Positions 20,960 through 33,188 of a DNA stretch of 64,000 nt are shown here, piece after piece; position 1 is the first letter of the stretch, and the number at the start of each line of letters is the position of its first letter. The stretch spans positions 47,881,947-47,945,946 of the forward strand of contig CM047806.1 in NCBI GenBank assembly GCA_026214975.1, in the 5' to 3' direction. The DNA comes from Gentiana macrophylla (taxonomy: Eukaryota; Streptophyta; Magnoliopsida; Gentianales; Gentianaceae). Made by a program: the position numbers and the translations under genes. The notes below the pieces were generated by a model. It was not told the origin of the DNA, made no database searches, and saw only the letters and a list, made by a program, of their open reading frames with translations.

Positions 20960-22390
20960 GGAAGCAGAGAAAATCGGGCAAAGTGAATCACATTATTTGT
21001 CATCAAACACGGAATATTCGGAAAAACATCAAATTCAGGATGAAGAACGAATTAAACTTAAGAAACTCAGCTTTATGTTCACTTCCATTAGGAAGATTGA
21101 AATTTAACTTATAAAACTCAGATTTCTGTTCTACTATTGGGGTAACAAAGAAATCAGTGAAAATCAGTAGTGAATCACATTATTTCTCGGAAAACAAACA
21201 TCAAAGTCGGGATGAAAACGAATTAAACTTAAGAAGCTCAGATCCATGCATCACATTAAGTTTCGAATGTGATATGTTACAAAAGTTGATAAAAAGATTC
21301 CCTAAGTAATGGCCTATATATACGATGATGGATATGCATTACGCGGACCGAACAATTTCCGATTCAACTATTCTTAAGTGGAAAAAGGAAACAGAATTTA
21401 AAAAAACTCTACAACAAGTATGCAATAAATGTAATTAAAGTATTACCCGATCGAATCCATATACGAAACAAAATTATGAACTTGTTCCTTGCTAACATTT
21501 AAACTCAGTATAAAATTTTCAATGTTTTTTCCAGTGAAGTCTTTACCTTCTTGAATTCTCACTTCATGAGTGTCTTAAGCAGCCAATACCCACATAATTA
21601 CAACAGAAATAAGCAAAAACCCCAAGAATATGAACAACAACTTCTTCCATTGAAGTACAAAGGTAACTCCATGAGAGGTCTCTTTTGCTTTCTTCTGCTT
21701 AGAGTTCACCGAAAAACCACAGAATCTGAAGTTTGAAGACATTTAAACAGGAACCCACCTACATATTTTCAGAAACAATCTCCAGGGCCTAAATATAGCT
21801 TTAGATATATCAGAGAAACTCGTCAAATTTACTCAGAGCATCAAACACGGAATATTCAAAAAACAAACATCAAACTCAGGATGAAGAACGAATTAAACTT
21901 AAGAAACTCAGCTTTATGCTCACTTCCATTAGGAAGATCGAAATTTAACTTATAAAACTTAGATTTCTATTCTACTATTAGGGTAACAAAGAAATCAGAG
22001 AAAATCAGCAGTGAATCACATTATTTCTCGGAAAACAAACATCAAAGTCAGGATGAAGAACGAATTAAACTTAAGAAGCTCAGATCGATTCACAATTTCA
22101 TTAGGAAGATTGAAATTTAACTTATAAAACTCAGATTTCTGTTCTACTATTGGGGCAGCAAACGAATCAGAGAAAATCAGCAGTGAACCACAATATTTCT
22201 CATCAACCACACAATATTCATAAAACAACCATCAAAGTCAGGATGAAGAACGAATTAAACTTAAGAAGCTCATATTTATGTTCAATTTCATTAGAAGATT
22301 GTAATTTCACATATAAAACTCAGATTTCTTTACTCCAGTTGAACAATAAGCAGAAAAACAATTCGCAAACACACCTGATGAGAAAATAAT
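20960..22390. repeat. Tandem/dispersed array of a roughly 180-bp unit
   Basis: At least five copies or part copies share CAGGATGAAGAACGAATTAA, ACTTAAGAAGCTCAGAT, TTCATTAGGAAGATTGAAAT and GAATCACATTATTTCTC. They occur near 20990, 21180, 21850, 22020 and 22200. The array is interrupted at about 21260-21830 by sequence without the repeat. It lies inside the right half of the TIR element, where transposons often carry subterminal arrays. Confidence 0.9.
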
Positions 22391-22599
22391 CTGCTGATAA
22401 AACAATCATTTGAATAAGATGATCGATAATGCGAATTTGGAAAAGAATCAATGGCATAATCACGATCGAACTTCGTCCAAGCAACTTTTGATCTTCGTCG
22501 GTCAGTTTGTTCAAAGCGAGAAAGGATAAACCGTAAAATTAGGTTAAGGAATTAGAATGGGTAAAGCAAGGGCAATTTAGTCATATAATTAAAATTTTG

Positions 22600-22680
22600 T
22601 CCTTCAACCTATAAAAAATGTTAACTAGGACCGTTAATTAAACAAAATGTGTACGATGTCCTAATCCCTAATTTTCCTTT
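22600..22680 (-). repeat. Right terminal inverted repeat of the large element
   Basis: It is the inverse of 17042-17120 at roughly 80%. Confidence 0.75.
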
Positions 22681-22927
22681 AAAATTATATGACTTAAAAC
22701 TGGTTTGGCAGATACTAAAGGACGAAAAAAGCTGGGCATCTTGGTATGTCTTCTACGGTGTCCTCATTTTTTATCTGGCATACCTGCGAAGAACAATAAG
22801 AATTGAATTCGCAAAGTCGCCCCAAACTGTGCATCTTAAGTATCTGAGTACGAGACACAGTGCCAAACAGGCGTGTCAGAGCTTCGTAACATAACATATA
22901 TATCCTTAGTACAGGGAGGAAAACTAC

Positions 22928-24484
22928 CTCGAAATCAGCAAATGCAACCGGCATTCCGCCTCTGGCATGTAACTTGGTAGAATTGAATCCAGGGTACCTA
23001 GAAAGTTACCAGATCCAATCGCACATTCATATAGCGAAGAAAAAACCCAGCTTTACTGGACACTAAATTGAGTTTCCAAGGGAGCTTAGCTTACTGTGAA
23101 AGCGCTTCCTTCAGTTCATCTTCTGTGGCACTTGGGGCCAAGGTTTGCAATAAATATAGTGGAACATGCTTGCAACCCATCTGATACAAAATACTCAAGG
23201 TCCAATTGTTCATTCATCATGGCAGTATATCGTACAAACTAGAGAGATGACGTAATTGCTTATAGGAGTAATGCTCATGATGTGGCGGTGAGACCCCTCT
23301 TTTAATAAACGCCAGATCATGAGAGATCACACCGCCACATCATGTAGTTTCAAAAAGGTTTATAACATTTTATTCCTAGAGAGACATTCAGGTACACATT
23401 TTTTACACATCAGTAGCAATTAAACTTCAAAGTAAAGTAAAATTTACTCACTTTTTCGTCAGTAACAGCAGTATCTGTGGCATCAGCAGCACTGCAGTCA
23501 AACCAAGGAAGGCTCATAAGGGTTCCATGACTTCCAAAAAGAATATATTTCACAAGTAAAATCCAGCATAATCCATAAGCAAAATATGCTGTAAAGTTCT
23601 GTAGCTCAAATTGAAGATATAGCTATGCTGTTTCACGAGTACAGTTACCTTTTCTCCGAGCCATCTCCGTCCCCAGATTCAGGATTCTTGGGCTCAGGCA
23701 AATCATCACTGCCCCGGCCCTACAAACCCCCATAGAATCTATTAAACACAGGGCTTGACAAGACTGGATCTTCTTTACTGGATGACTTGAGCAGAATATC
23801 ATATTAGCAACATCAATAATGATCTTGCAATAAAGCAATATGTAAGAAAGTATCTGAAACGTTCATCGCTCCTCTCTAAATAATACAACTGCTCTGGAAA
23901 CGTATATCAATCTTACCACCATCATCACTTGAAGCTCCGTGAGCCTCAGGGGAATCTTTATGCCTGTTATCAATAACAACATAAGGTCCACTCCCTGCAC
24001 CAGATAGAAAACTAACCAGAGTGAGAATATTCTGCTATGAAATAACACTGTGTTTTCGGATGAGCAAATTATGAGGGTAAGATTATTCACCTGGTCTTTT
24101 TTTTCTTCTTGAATTTCTCTAGCCAATTCAACATGCAAAGTAGATCCGCTATGAGGGTCAAATTTTACACCCTGCAAAAGCAGCATTGTTAAAAAAAATA
24201 AACCCTACAATTATCTAAGTTCTCTTACTATATATCCTAAGTAGTTCCAGCTAAAGAACAAGTTCAAATGCAAATACAAACCAGAAGCATTGCAGGAAGA
24301 TGACACAAAAAATATGAGTCATATGACAACTGATTAAATATAAAAAAAAAAGTTCAAATGGACACGTATTTGGCACGCCAGAAGCCCAGAGCCAAAGACA
24401 ATGTAAAGAATGGCTCACCTTAACAGCATGTAGAGCAGCTACAGCTGATTGATGGTTAACAAAGGTAGCAAAAGCAACATTCTG
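22928..24484 (-). pseudogene. Two-RRM RNA-binding protein gene fragment (seven exons)
   Basis: Exons on the minus strand with GT...AG borders: 24484-24419 (VAFATFVNHQSAVAALHAVK, end of RRM1), 24171-24091 (GVKFDPHSGSTLHVELAR), 23994-23917 (GSGPYVVIDNRHKDSPEAHG), 23719-23649 (acidic linker), 23491-23452 (linker), 23180-23095 (start of RRM2: STIFIANLGP, then EDELKEALSQ) and 22997-22928 (YPGFNSTKLHARGGMPVAFADFE, RNP1 region). This layout is that of plant RBPMS-like or nuclear-speckle RNA-binding proteins. The RRM2 exon needs a one-base shift at the GGGG run 23134-23137. The first exon, the last part of RRM2 and the C-terminus are not found; the TIR element ends just beyond, at about 22680. It is probably a truncated copy, though the shift itself could be a sequencing error. 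Confidence 0.78.
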
Positions 24485-25386
24485 ACTTGAACTATATATT
24501 CACGTTTAAATAAAACTGAAATCTCTCTCTTTAAACCTTTCTGATGCAAGTAAAACTGGTTTGGCAGAAGTCAAGCACATCACAAACCTCCAAATGTTTA
24601 AAAGGCATAGACTTAATTAGGAGACATAATAAGACCTTCAACGTTGTCGCCACCAATCACTCGTTGGGAACATCTCCTTCATACATCAAGGAGCAAATAC
24701 ATCCCACGCCTAGGATCACATTTTGCCATGGCAGGACTTTTTCCCTAAAATCGTACAAATGTTGAATCAACATGATACACAGGAAAAAAAGCATATGGAA
24801 TAATAAAACTCATTGCGTCGAACATGTAATGTGCAGTTGAAGAAGATTGAAAGAAGCTGAAAACAAATATTAAATTATAGGAGTAGAGATGAGAAACACA
24901 TGGAATCCAAGAAAATAAGAGCGATGAATCTAATTGTAGATTCAAGTGGTGGATCCACAATTTTTTTTTCAATTGCACACCGGAAACAGAAACTATATTT
25001 TTATTTAAAAATTTGTTCTGATTAATGTTCATCATCGGAATTTAAAACTACATTTTTTACCAATAAAACGATATTTTTAACACTAAAACTACATCGTTTT
25101 AATACGAAAAAAAATTCTCAGGATCTCAGTGGGGTCACGTGACCCCACCCTGATACCCATGCTTACGCCCCTCATTCAACATTAGTTCTATACCTCCCCT
25201 GAATGATGCTGAATCCGTGTAGATGGAATGGAAATGGAACCAAATGGAGAATATGAAGGTTCTCTTATCATCAAAATTTCAACAAATCGAAGGCTTATCA
25301 TCATTGAGCTGCGCTACACCAACTGCCACTTCTGGTGCTTTCCTTCGTGCCCTCCCGTAACAACTTACAACCATGGCATGCCTTAG
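24485..25386. other. Upstream flank of the RRM fragment
   Basis: No missing first exon was identified. About 24945-25165 has ends that resemble hAT-type MITEs (GTGGTGGATCCAC on the left; a GGGGTCACGTGACCCC palindrome and ACGCCCCTC on the right) with ATTCAA on both sides, but the boundaries are not clean. Confidence 0.35.
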
Positions 25387-25388
25387 GC

Positions 25389-25700
25389 TATTTCCAATGG
25401 GAGGTTTAAAAAAAATTCTAAAACTTTACAAAACCTTTTTGAGCATTGGAATAAGCTGAGTCAGCAATAGGTTTGTGCAGACAAACCGGTTTGAAGTCTG
25501 TGAAATCTTTTTTTTATTTTATTTTATTTTCTTTTTTACTTTGTGTGGTAGAAAAAAATAGTAGAGAAAATGTTTATGTGTAGTGAGACCATGCTATAAA
25601 CCTTTTCAAAAGGTTTATGTATTGTAGAGAAAATGTTTATAAATTGTATGACGTGGCACACGAATAAAACTTTTAAAAAGGTGTATTGTTGGAGATACTC
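25389..25700. mobile_element. MITE of Stowaway/Tourist type
   Basis: The left end GGCTATTTCCAATGG pairs imperfectly with the inverse of the right end (ATTGTTGGAGATACTC). TA stands on both sides. The interior repeats TAGAGAAAATGTTTAT and AAACCTTTT words. The superfamily is uncertain because TA and a 3-bp TTA/TAA cannot be told apart here. Confidence 0.55.
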
Positions 25701-25908
25701 TAAAATGGTTGAGCAAAAACCTCTTACATTGAGCCACGACACTGTTTTTGTACAAATTAAGGATTGCTCCAGTAATGCCACGTCCCAAAGCTCGAGTATC
25801 ATTTAGTTATTTTTATTTTATTTTTTATTTTTACTTACAGAGACTTTACAGCTGGTTTGGGATCTCGAGGAGTCCAGCTCTTCATCTGCAATATATCCAA
25901 TGTGTATT

Positions 25909-27225
25909 TGTGACGCCCCGTTCCGGACACCGAGTCCATATCCGGAAAGAACGTCCGGCACACATATATATATATTTTTCTTTAATAAATCAAAGAAGTA
26001 TATATACGTAAGCCTACGTCATCATACATTAATATCAATTGCAAAGCGGAAGACTTAAAAGAACGACTCGGGAATGCAAAACAACAAACAAAACAGATCG
26101 ATCAAAGTTCCAAATCAAGTCTAAGAACATCCTCAAAAGAAACAACAGAATTAAATGTTGTTTAACTATTACAATCCCAAATAAAGAAAAAAGATAAAAC
26201 GAGAAGTTAAAAGACTAGTGACATCTCAAACATTAAATGTTTACAATTCCAATGTATTATTGAAACAATGAAAAGTAAAATAAACTTCATCTCGAACTCC
26301 AAGCTCAAACGTATGCATCTTGACTATCGTCATAGCCAAACTCATCTACCGGCCAATCTTCTCGGGGTGGGGTACGATAAGGAAAATGGGTAAATACATT
26401 TTGTACTCAGTAAGGGGTAGAAAATCGGTAACACATATTGATCTACACATCTACCACATATGTTGCATTAAGATACACTCCCCTCTGCTAGGTCTGTTAG
26501 CACCATCACGAGCAATTATTATGTTACATTGTAATTCAAGGACACAATGCCCGAATGATGGGTATGCACCGAGACATATTTAGCACCTCATATGGCACGG
26601 ATGGTTCCGTGTGGAACATTTCCCAAAACCCGAATATTGTCTGTTACGTATGAGAAATGATTCCATGCTGCGAATCATAAATGTGCCTCATCAAGAATTA
26701 CAACGTTTTAGCTTTTAGACTCATCATATATGTTTATTACGTAGTTAATCTAGCCACCTAAATTTATTCCACTTAAAAAGGCTTCCTAAGGACATCTAGT
26801 CTTAGACAATCTAGATTAACTACCTAGCACATTGTAAAAGGCATCAATGACTACTAAACCAATGACCCTGCAAGGTCTAAACAACCGTCTTCTGGACTAC
26901 CACCTTCTCTCCGCCGAAGGTCTCAGTTATGGCGATTGATGCTAAGACACCTGGAGTCGAAAGTTAGACTTTACCACATTCCAATTAATGTCTCAAAAGA
27001 CATACAAAACACATTATATCTTGTACTACACATAGAAACATAAAATTAATGCAACACACTTTTCTTTCCCTTTTTATCATACGGCAATTACATGTCCTCT
27101 TCTATATATATTAAAAAGATGCTGCACCCTTTTTTATCATTCTGTTTGATTCATTAACATCATCAACAATAACATTATTAACTCCACTTGAACACCCTTT
27201 CTTTTTATAAAGAAGCCAACGTCAA
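25909..27225 (-). repeat. Ty3/gypsy LTR fragment, diverged relative of the 30.5-kb element
   Basis: Read on the minus strand, the end of this block matches the end of the LTR at 32547: CCGGACACCGAGTCC, TATCCGGAAAGA and a GGGGCGTCACA terminus. The mid-LTR word GTACAAAATGTATTTACCC matches in position, and the start shows a similar GCAGC...ATCTTTT leader near 27110. It is strongly diverged and no internal region is attached, so it is an old solo LTR or truncated copy. The 27225 boundary is approximate. Confidence 0.72.
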
Positions 27226-27228
27226 ACC

Positions 27229-27415
27229 TAGGGGTGTAAACGAGCCGAGTCGAATCGAGTATTGCTCTAAACGAGTCGAGTATTTTAAAATTTTATCGAG
27301 TCCGAGTTCGAGTACGAGTATTTCGAACTCGAGTTCGAAATAAGATTCAAAAAAGTTTTACAAACTCAAGCCGAGCTCGAGTTTTGTATCGAGGTTATCA
27401 AGTCTAATAGGTTAT
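27229..27415. mobile_element. hAT-like repeat fragment (GGGGTGTAAACGAGCC)
   Basis: The block opens with GGGGTGTAAACGAGCCGAG and is rich in CGAG/CTCG words, as in common plant hAT-derived repeats that end in the inverse of this sequence. No matching right end was found, so it is probably truncated. Confidence 0.5.
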
Positions 27416-27609
27416 GAAATGTAACTCGAAAATAATTTAAATTATCACATGGTAAAGATCCAGCATCGTCCCCTTTCTTGCATTTGTCGGCTTAAACCAA
27501 GAGAATACAGTCACTTAATATTTAACCGCACATTCCTGTGGATATGACATTGACTCACCCTTTCCTAGAATACGATTGACCCGGTACTATTGCTTGTAAT
27601 TTTGGACAT

Positions 27610-29010
27610 CTAGAAAGTCTCGATCACTAAGGTTCATGTGGAGACCGACCTTCTTAATCCTTCACCGTTTAGACTATGGATTCATCAGAGGTATTTTGAA
27701 GGGTTTTGGCAAGAAATTGGGATTGAGGGGCACTTGCCTTTGTACTCTCATTTTTTAAGGCATGTGGGGCATGATGAGGACTCTTGCCGTACAAAACACC
27801 TAGATTTGAAGAATCCGATTCCTGATTCTGATTTGAGCAATCAGAAGGCAGAAAATCAGTTTCTTCTTTTGAGCAGAGAACAAAGAAAGTCTTGCAAGAA
27901 AAGAAAAAAGTCTAAGGTGGCAGAGCAACCTTCACACCAAAAGAAGAGCCATATAATTTCCATGGATGGTAGTATACTATCCTATTTGATGAATTCTAGA
28001 AATGCTAGGACCAAATGAGAGGTTGGATATGCTTCTGAAAATGATGTCCTAGCATACACTGGATTCACTAGCACAACTGAAACTTTGGATCTCCAGAATG
28101 CTAAGAAGATGTTAGATGGAAGATTCATTAAAAGAGATGCTTAAGTTGCAGATAAATCCGTGAAGACGGTGTCAGATAAAAAATCCCTTGATGGACGTGA
28201 TGGGTTCATCTATGTTACCAACAGGAAGAAGAAAAAGACACCATCAACAGAGGCCAATGTAAGGGCACTATCTTTAGCTTTTAGATCCAAACGAAGATGA
28301 TGACGAACTGTTTATTTTGGAATATATAGGGCTTATGATCTAAGACCCCCCTTAGAAGATTAAAAAAAAAGCTTGTTAGATTACATAAAATTTCCTATCT
28401 AGATATTTCAGAGTTTTTATGTTGAATGATGATAAACTTGATTTTATATGCACTAGACTAGGTTGTTTGAAAGCATATGCTGCTCCTCAGAACAAACTCT
28501 AGGATTGTTGGTCTTATAATGGACGATTTGAGGTCATTGGTAATTTGGAGACATTCATAGCAAGTTTTATGGGCATTCGTCTTTTCTGATCACTTGTGTT
28601 TATGAAAAATGTACTAGAAACCTAAGGAATTCTCTTCGGGTTGATCGAGATAGTATGTAGAATCTCAGAATATGGCCAGGTTTATGTATAACCTTAAGCT
28701 ATAAAAGCAGACTCTTAAGCACTTGAATAAATTAACAAGTTTTTAGGGATATATATTCACAAAAAGGTCAAAATTCATCAGGCTATTGTTTAGGAGAGTG
28801 AACTTGTTCATGATCAGAATCCTACTCATGAGAATAAAGAGGCAGGTAGTATGAAATACTTTCTTACTTTGGCTTAACAAAAAGAATTTTAGAGGCAAAA
28901 ATCGAAGGATAAGTGGTTCAAAGATGGGAATCACAACACCAGTTTCTTTCAGGCTTCAGTAAATGATAAAGTCAACAAAATGCATGCAGATTCCTAGAAT
29001 CCAAGATGCG
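27610..29010 (+). pseudogene. Decayed LINE (L1-type) ORF1 end and ORF2 start
   Basis: The first part (27638-28016) encodes ETDLLNPSPFRLWI, FEGFWQEIGIEG and HVGHDEDSCRTKHLDL, the domain and remnant zinc knuckle found at the end of plant LINE ORF1. From about 28298, LFWNI.GL marks the start of the apurinic endonuclease of ORF2, then RLHKISYLDISE. At about 28885-28975, KDKWFKDGNHNTSFFQASV fits the stretch before reverse transcriptase. Many stops interrupt it and no reverse transcriptase follows. The order and spacing argue for one decayed insertion rather than separate pieces. Confidence 0.8.
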
Positions 29011-29029
29011 TAAGGGTTTTGTGTATAGA

Positions 29030-30488
29030 AAATCAAGATATTTCTAATTAAAGAGGTTGTGACTCACATGGTTCAAAGTCGCGGTCACGGTAACCGACTC
29101 GGAGACCACCGAGTCACATGTATCGTCGTGTATCGGTATCGTTTCAGACGAGACGGGTAATATGAAGTGATCATAAATAAGGTGATTGGAAGTACAGTAC
29201 TGTTTCGATTTTGATGATGTTTAATGTAAATAAATCCACCGCCATACACATTGTATTGTATTGTGAAGAACATTGTCATTCTTCACCAATTGTTTATATT
29301 AGGAGTATATTTACTTATTCAATAAAATGACAATCAATATTTAGTCAAATTGTTTTATATTTATTTGTATACATTTACTAAAATCGTAGAAAATCCCTAA
29401 GTGTATCTTATGTTGCCATAACTCTCATTATATGCTGTTATACATGAGGATTGAGATTATAAAGATAAACTTTAAACAAACCATTATGTGGTGAAATTAA
29501 CCTGAGTTTGAAAGATTTTTAATTAAAACACTGTTGGAGTGTGACTGTAGTATCCGGACAGTCGATGTATGACATGATCGTGGGGCATTTAAGTATAGTT
29601 TGGTTATATAAGTCTATGATGAATTTAATCCCGAGTCTGTCATATAGTTCCATGATAAAAAACAATATTAAATCACGAAGATGATTATATGTATGTTGAT
29701 CTTAATCTTGAATTGATTATACGTTCCTGCTTATTTTAAGATAGTGTTTGATGTGATCATGAAAGATTTCTAAAGTGTTGGGTCCTGACATTTTCACATG
29801 GCATTATTCCGGGATGAGTATTACATAATCAATTTCTTTCTACGGGAAGTAGAAAGCGTTGATAAATCGTGTATGCCACATAATTAAATCAGGGATTGAA
29901 TTTAGCCCTGACTCATAATTACTTCTAGTATTTAATTAGGTGACATTGCAATGCCTCTAAACTTTTTTGTTTGATTGATTTCAAAATATATCAATGCTAT
30001 AATGCTGTATCCAATTTGTTCATGTGTGTTATAGAATATGCCTTGTTCTATCTTGCCAATATCTTATATGCCATTGATAAGAGTTTGTATAAAACCTTGA
30101 TTATATCGACATATCTATATGTAACATACAATGTGCACTGTATCATTATAACGGTCTTATCATATATGTGCTTCTAATACGTTATATAATAAGCCGTTTA
30201 TGCATTATTAGACTTACTCTGTAATGGCATTAACACATTTGTTATGTACGATGTATAAATTAAATTCTATATATGTGTAGACCTTATACAGTATTATTGA
30301 TCTTATTATAACTATGACCGATATGTGATTATAATGCCCTGAAATCAATTTGGACTTCCTAAAATGAGAGAGATTTCGATGTTGATTATTGCAGGATATA
30401 GATATATCTATCACATGAAGATAAAAATAGAATAATCTTGATATTATATTATATGTACAAGTGCACAATACATATATCCTATTGTATA
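29030..30488. other. AT-rich stretch without recognisable gene
   Basis: No coding domain is seen on either strand. About 29530-29990 has a texture like an old LTR (TGTTGGAGTG start) but no partner was found. Confidence 0.4.
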
Positions 30489-32547
30489 TGTAATATCCCG
30501 ATTTTCGAGTAAAGGGAAATTCGGTCCTTTAATAAATCGGAATATTATGTTCCTTTGTTTTTAAGGTTTTATAAAAGAAAAAGGGATAACTAGGGACTTA
30601 AATAATAATTAGAGATAATTGGGATTTATAAAAAGGGATATAATCCTAATTATTAACCTAGTTGTTATTTTGTAAAAAAAAAGAGGAGCAGCCGCATCTT
30701 TTCTTTGAGGAGAGCCGCAAGTTTTTAAAAAAAAGGGGGAAAGAAGCTTTTGAAGCCCAAGGTTAATCCGTCGTTCGCTTGAACAGATTCATCAAGAGAA
30801 AAAGGATCACCGCTACAAGAGGATCGTTTGGATACCAACAATCCTTAGAACCGTTATCGTAAGTTTTATCATCGTTTTCGTTTTAGGGTTGATCATCTTT
30901 TACCTGCGTTTCTGCGTTTATCAGCATCGTAGTGATTAGCTTTTGGTGTTAATCGTTTATAGGATTGGTGATAAAGGGTTAAACTTTTTAAAGTTGAAGC
31001 TTGGAGTGTGTACCACGCAAAATCGAGGTAACGTGATTTTCTTATCGTATGGCTGAGTTCTCGTAAGGTTGTAGGCAATTTTGTATGGTTTTCTGCTGTT
31101 TTTAGCTGTAAAAAAATCGAGTTGCATATGGGATGGAGATCGCAGAGAAAGGTTGCAGAAATTCTGGGAAAATCCCATGTGGACGGGCGTCTCCCTTTTC
31201 AGACGGGCGTCCGGTTCCTCTGCAAGTTGAACGAGCGTCCAGTTCTATTGGACGGGCGTTCAAAGTGAAATTTTGATTCAGGATGTAACAGCGTCTGGGT
31301 GGACGGGCGTCCAAATCCAAACGGGCGTTTGCCCTGGCCAAACGGGCGTTCGACCTGGGGCTTTCAGTTTTTATCGTTTTGTAATGTCAGCTTGGGTTCA
31401 GGCTTCATGATTTTGTCTTTATTTCATAACCTTACGTGACAAAGCTCTGAACTAGCTTCTGGTGCGTTTAGTTCCGGCACCACATGGATTCCCTAAAAAG
31501 ATGAAGTGTGGGACCACCGAAAGCTTCGGATTTGCCTTGTGCTTCGATAAGCTAGAGTTTATCGATGTACAGGTAATCCGCTAGGACTTGTCCGTGTCTC
31601 AGTGGTCTAAGTATGAGAGTAGGAGATGTGAGGGAGTTTATTTGAAAACACTTAGGTGGCTAGCTAAATACCAAATCAAACGTATGTGTTAGACTAAAAG
31701 CTTAAACATCATGCAATGCTTGGTAAGGCATAGTACAATATCGCGATGTGTCCTCGACCTGAGACAAAGTAGATTGTACCACGCCGGTCAATCGATTGGC
31801 CGATAAAGCTGCCTGGTGCACTCGCCGGTCATCACACCATCGGGACTCGAGATATTCCCGGGCTACTAGAGCGAGTCTCTAAGTAGGTTGCACCAGGTTG
31901 TCCTAGTACATCCTATTACTAGGCGTAGTGCCCTTGTTATTCATGATGTAACAAACTTGAGCTAAGATAGATACCCTTGGAACCTCATGTTATGCTATGA
32001 ACATAATATGATAGCTAGCTAGGATTAATAACGGAAATGAATTAATAAAAGACGACGTTGCTTTTTTTCTTTATGAGATCATGGTTATACGATCTTCTAC
32101 ACGTTACTAAGTACTTTTGTACTTACCCTGTTACGTTGTCTTTGTCTTCCCCTTTCCCTAAGAAGATGAACAGGTGGTTACCGCTGATGAGTTCTTTGAT
32201 GACGATGATGTTTGAGTTGGAGTTCGAAGACTTAGATCTTTTAGTTTGTTTCTTTTAAAACAGTTGTTTCAAGTTTTGAATAATGTTGTTCTTCATTTTG
32301 GATTAGTTACCTTTGCGACCTTTTGGATGATTAGTTCTTTGAATGGATTTTAGTGTTTCACAGCATTGATTACCGTATGTTGCGATCGTTTGGTTTCCCG
32401 AGTTGTTGAGTTGTTTTATCTTCCGCGTCGTTTGGATTCTGATGTATGACGTAAGGCTTGCATGTATTATTGAGTTTTTATTTGATAATATATGTGCCGA
32501 GCGCTCTTTCCGGATAAGGACTCGGTGTCCGGGAACGGGGCATTACA
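30489..32547 (+). repeat. 5' LTR of gypsy chromovirus
   Basis: It is 2059 bp and closely matches the 3' LTR. It contains a cluster of GACGGGCGTC-like words at 31180-31350. Confidence 0.96.
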
Positions 32548-32548
32548 G

Positions 32549-32561
32549 TTGGTATCAGAGA
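32549..32561 (+). promoter_or_regulatory. Primer-binding site (tRNA-iMet type)
   Basis: TTGGTATCAGAGA begins two bases after the 5' LTR. Confidence 0.9.
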
Positions 32562-33188
32562 GAAAGGTTTTCTTTGCTGTGTAGGACTTGGTTTTCTTTA
32601 AGATAAGTTTAGAGCTTTAGTAACCCCTTCTCTTTTCTTGGCTACAGGATGGTGCTCACTGGAGGAGGAGCTAGTTCAGTATAACGCCGATGCGCCTAAT
32701 ACCTGGACAAAGTAACGCAGAGACGGATTTTGGCTTGAGGTTGTGGTTCCGAGAAGAAGGAGGAGTGGACCAGCTACTCAGGTTCCTTCGGTCACTCAAG
32801 TGAACAACCTCAGTCATGGTGGAAATCAAGGACCAAGTAATTCTGTTAGAGGTCGAGTGGAACAAGCGGGTCCTTCAAGGTTTAGCACTCGCGTGCACCG
32901 GCTTTACATCGGCTCAGGACCACCACTTGGACCGGATTGGGACTTTCTAATCCACCGGCCGTCGCTTCTTCTTGATTATCCACAGGTATCCATGTTTCCA
33001 TCTACACCTTTGAGTTTCACCCTCGGCCGACTGATTCGACCTCCACCACCACCTAGATCGAGTTCTTCAGAGCTTTTGGCTACACCCACCGCAGCAGAGA
33101 GTTATCGAATGCCCCACCGTACAAAGCAGTTAGCTTCAAAGATCGTTAGATTTGGGGTTATGATAGACCAATAGACTGGTATGAGAAA

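Larger units (their letters stand above)
17042..22680. mobile_element. Large DNA element with long terminal inverted repeats, family unknown
   Basis: About 80 bp at 17042-17120 match the inverse of 22600-22680 at roughly 80% (shared words GGATTAGGACAT, TTAATTAAC, GTCCTAGTTA, TTTTTTATAGG). Long terminal inverted repeats and about 5.6 kb length recall Mutator-like elements, especially gene-carrying ones, but I found no transposase and no certain 9-bp duplication. The interior has exon-like ORFs (17940-18158 plus; 20562-20768 minus) and a large tandem array near the right end. The outer boundaries are uncertain by some tens of bp. Confidence 0.62.

Noticed and set aside
20960..22390. Regular repeats that might be read as a CRISPR-like array
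   Set aside because: Units are about 180 bp, drift in sequence and have no uniform unique spacers. The setting is a plant transposon with no cas genes.
22780..22850. Plus-strand frame with an RRM-like RIEFAKS word beside the minus-strand RRM gene
   Set aside because: It lies on the opposite strand to the RRM exons, has no surrounding RRM pattern, and six residues can match by chance.
22693..24561. Shared 17-bp word as a LINE-type target duplication around the RRM fragment
   Set aside because: The fragment keeps introns, so it did not move through a spliced RNA, and a 17-bp match in 64 kb of AT-rich DNA is not decisive. It is kept only as a remark.
24945..25165. A further hAT MITE
   Set aside because: The ends resemble the group and ATTCAA stands on both sides, but the duplication is only 6 bp and the inverted ends match poorly, so it is not listed as an element.
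29530..29990. Possible solo LTR starting TGTTGGAGTG
   Set aside because: No matching end, duplication or second copy in the window.
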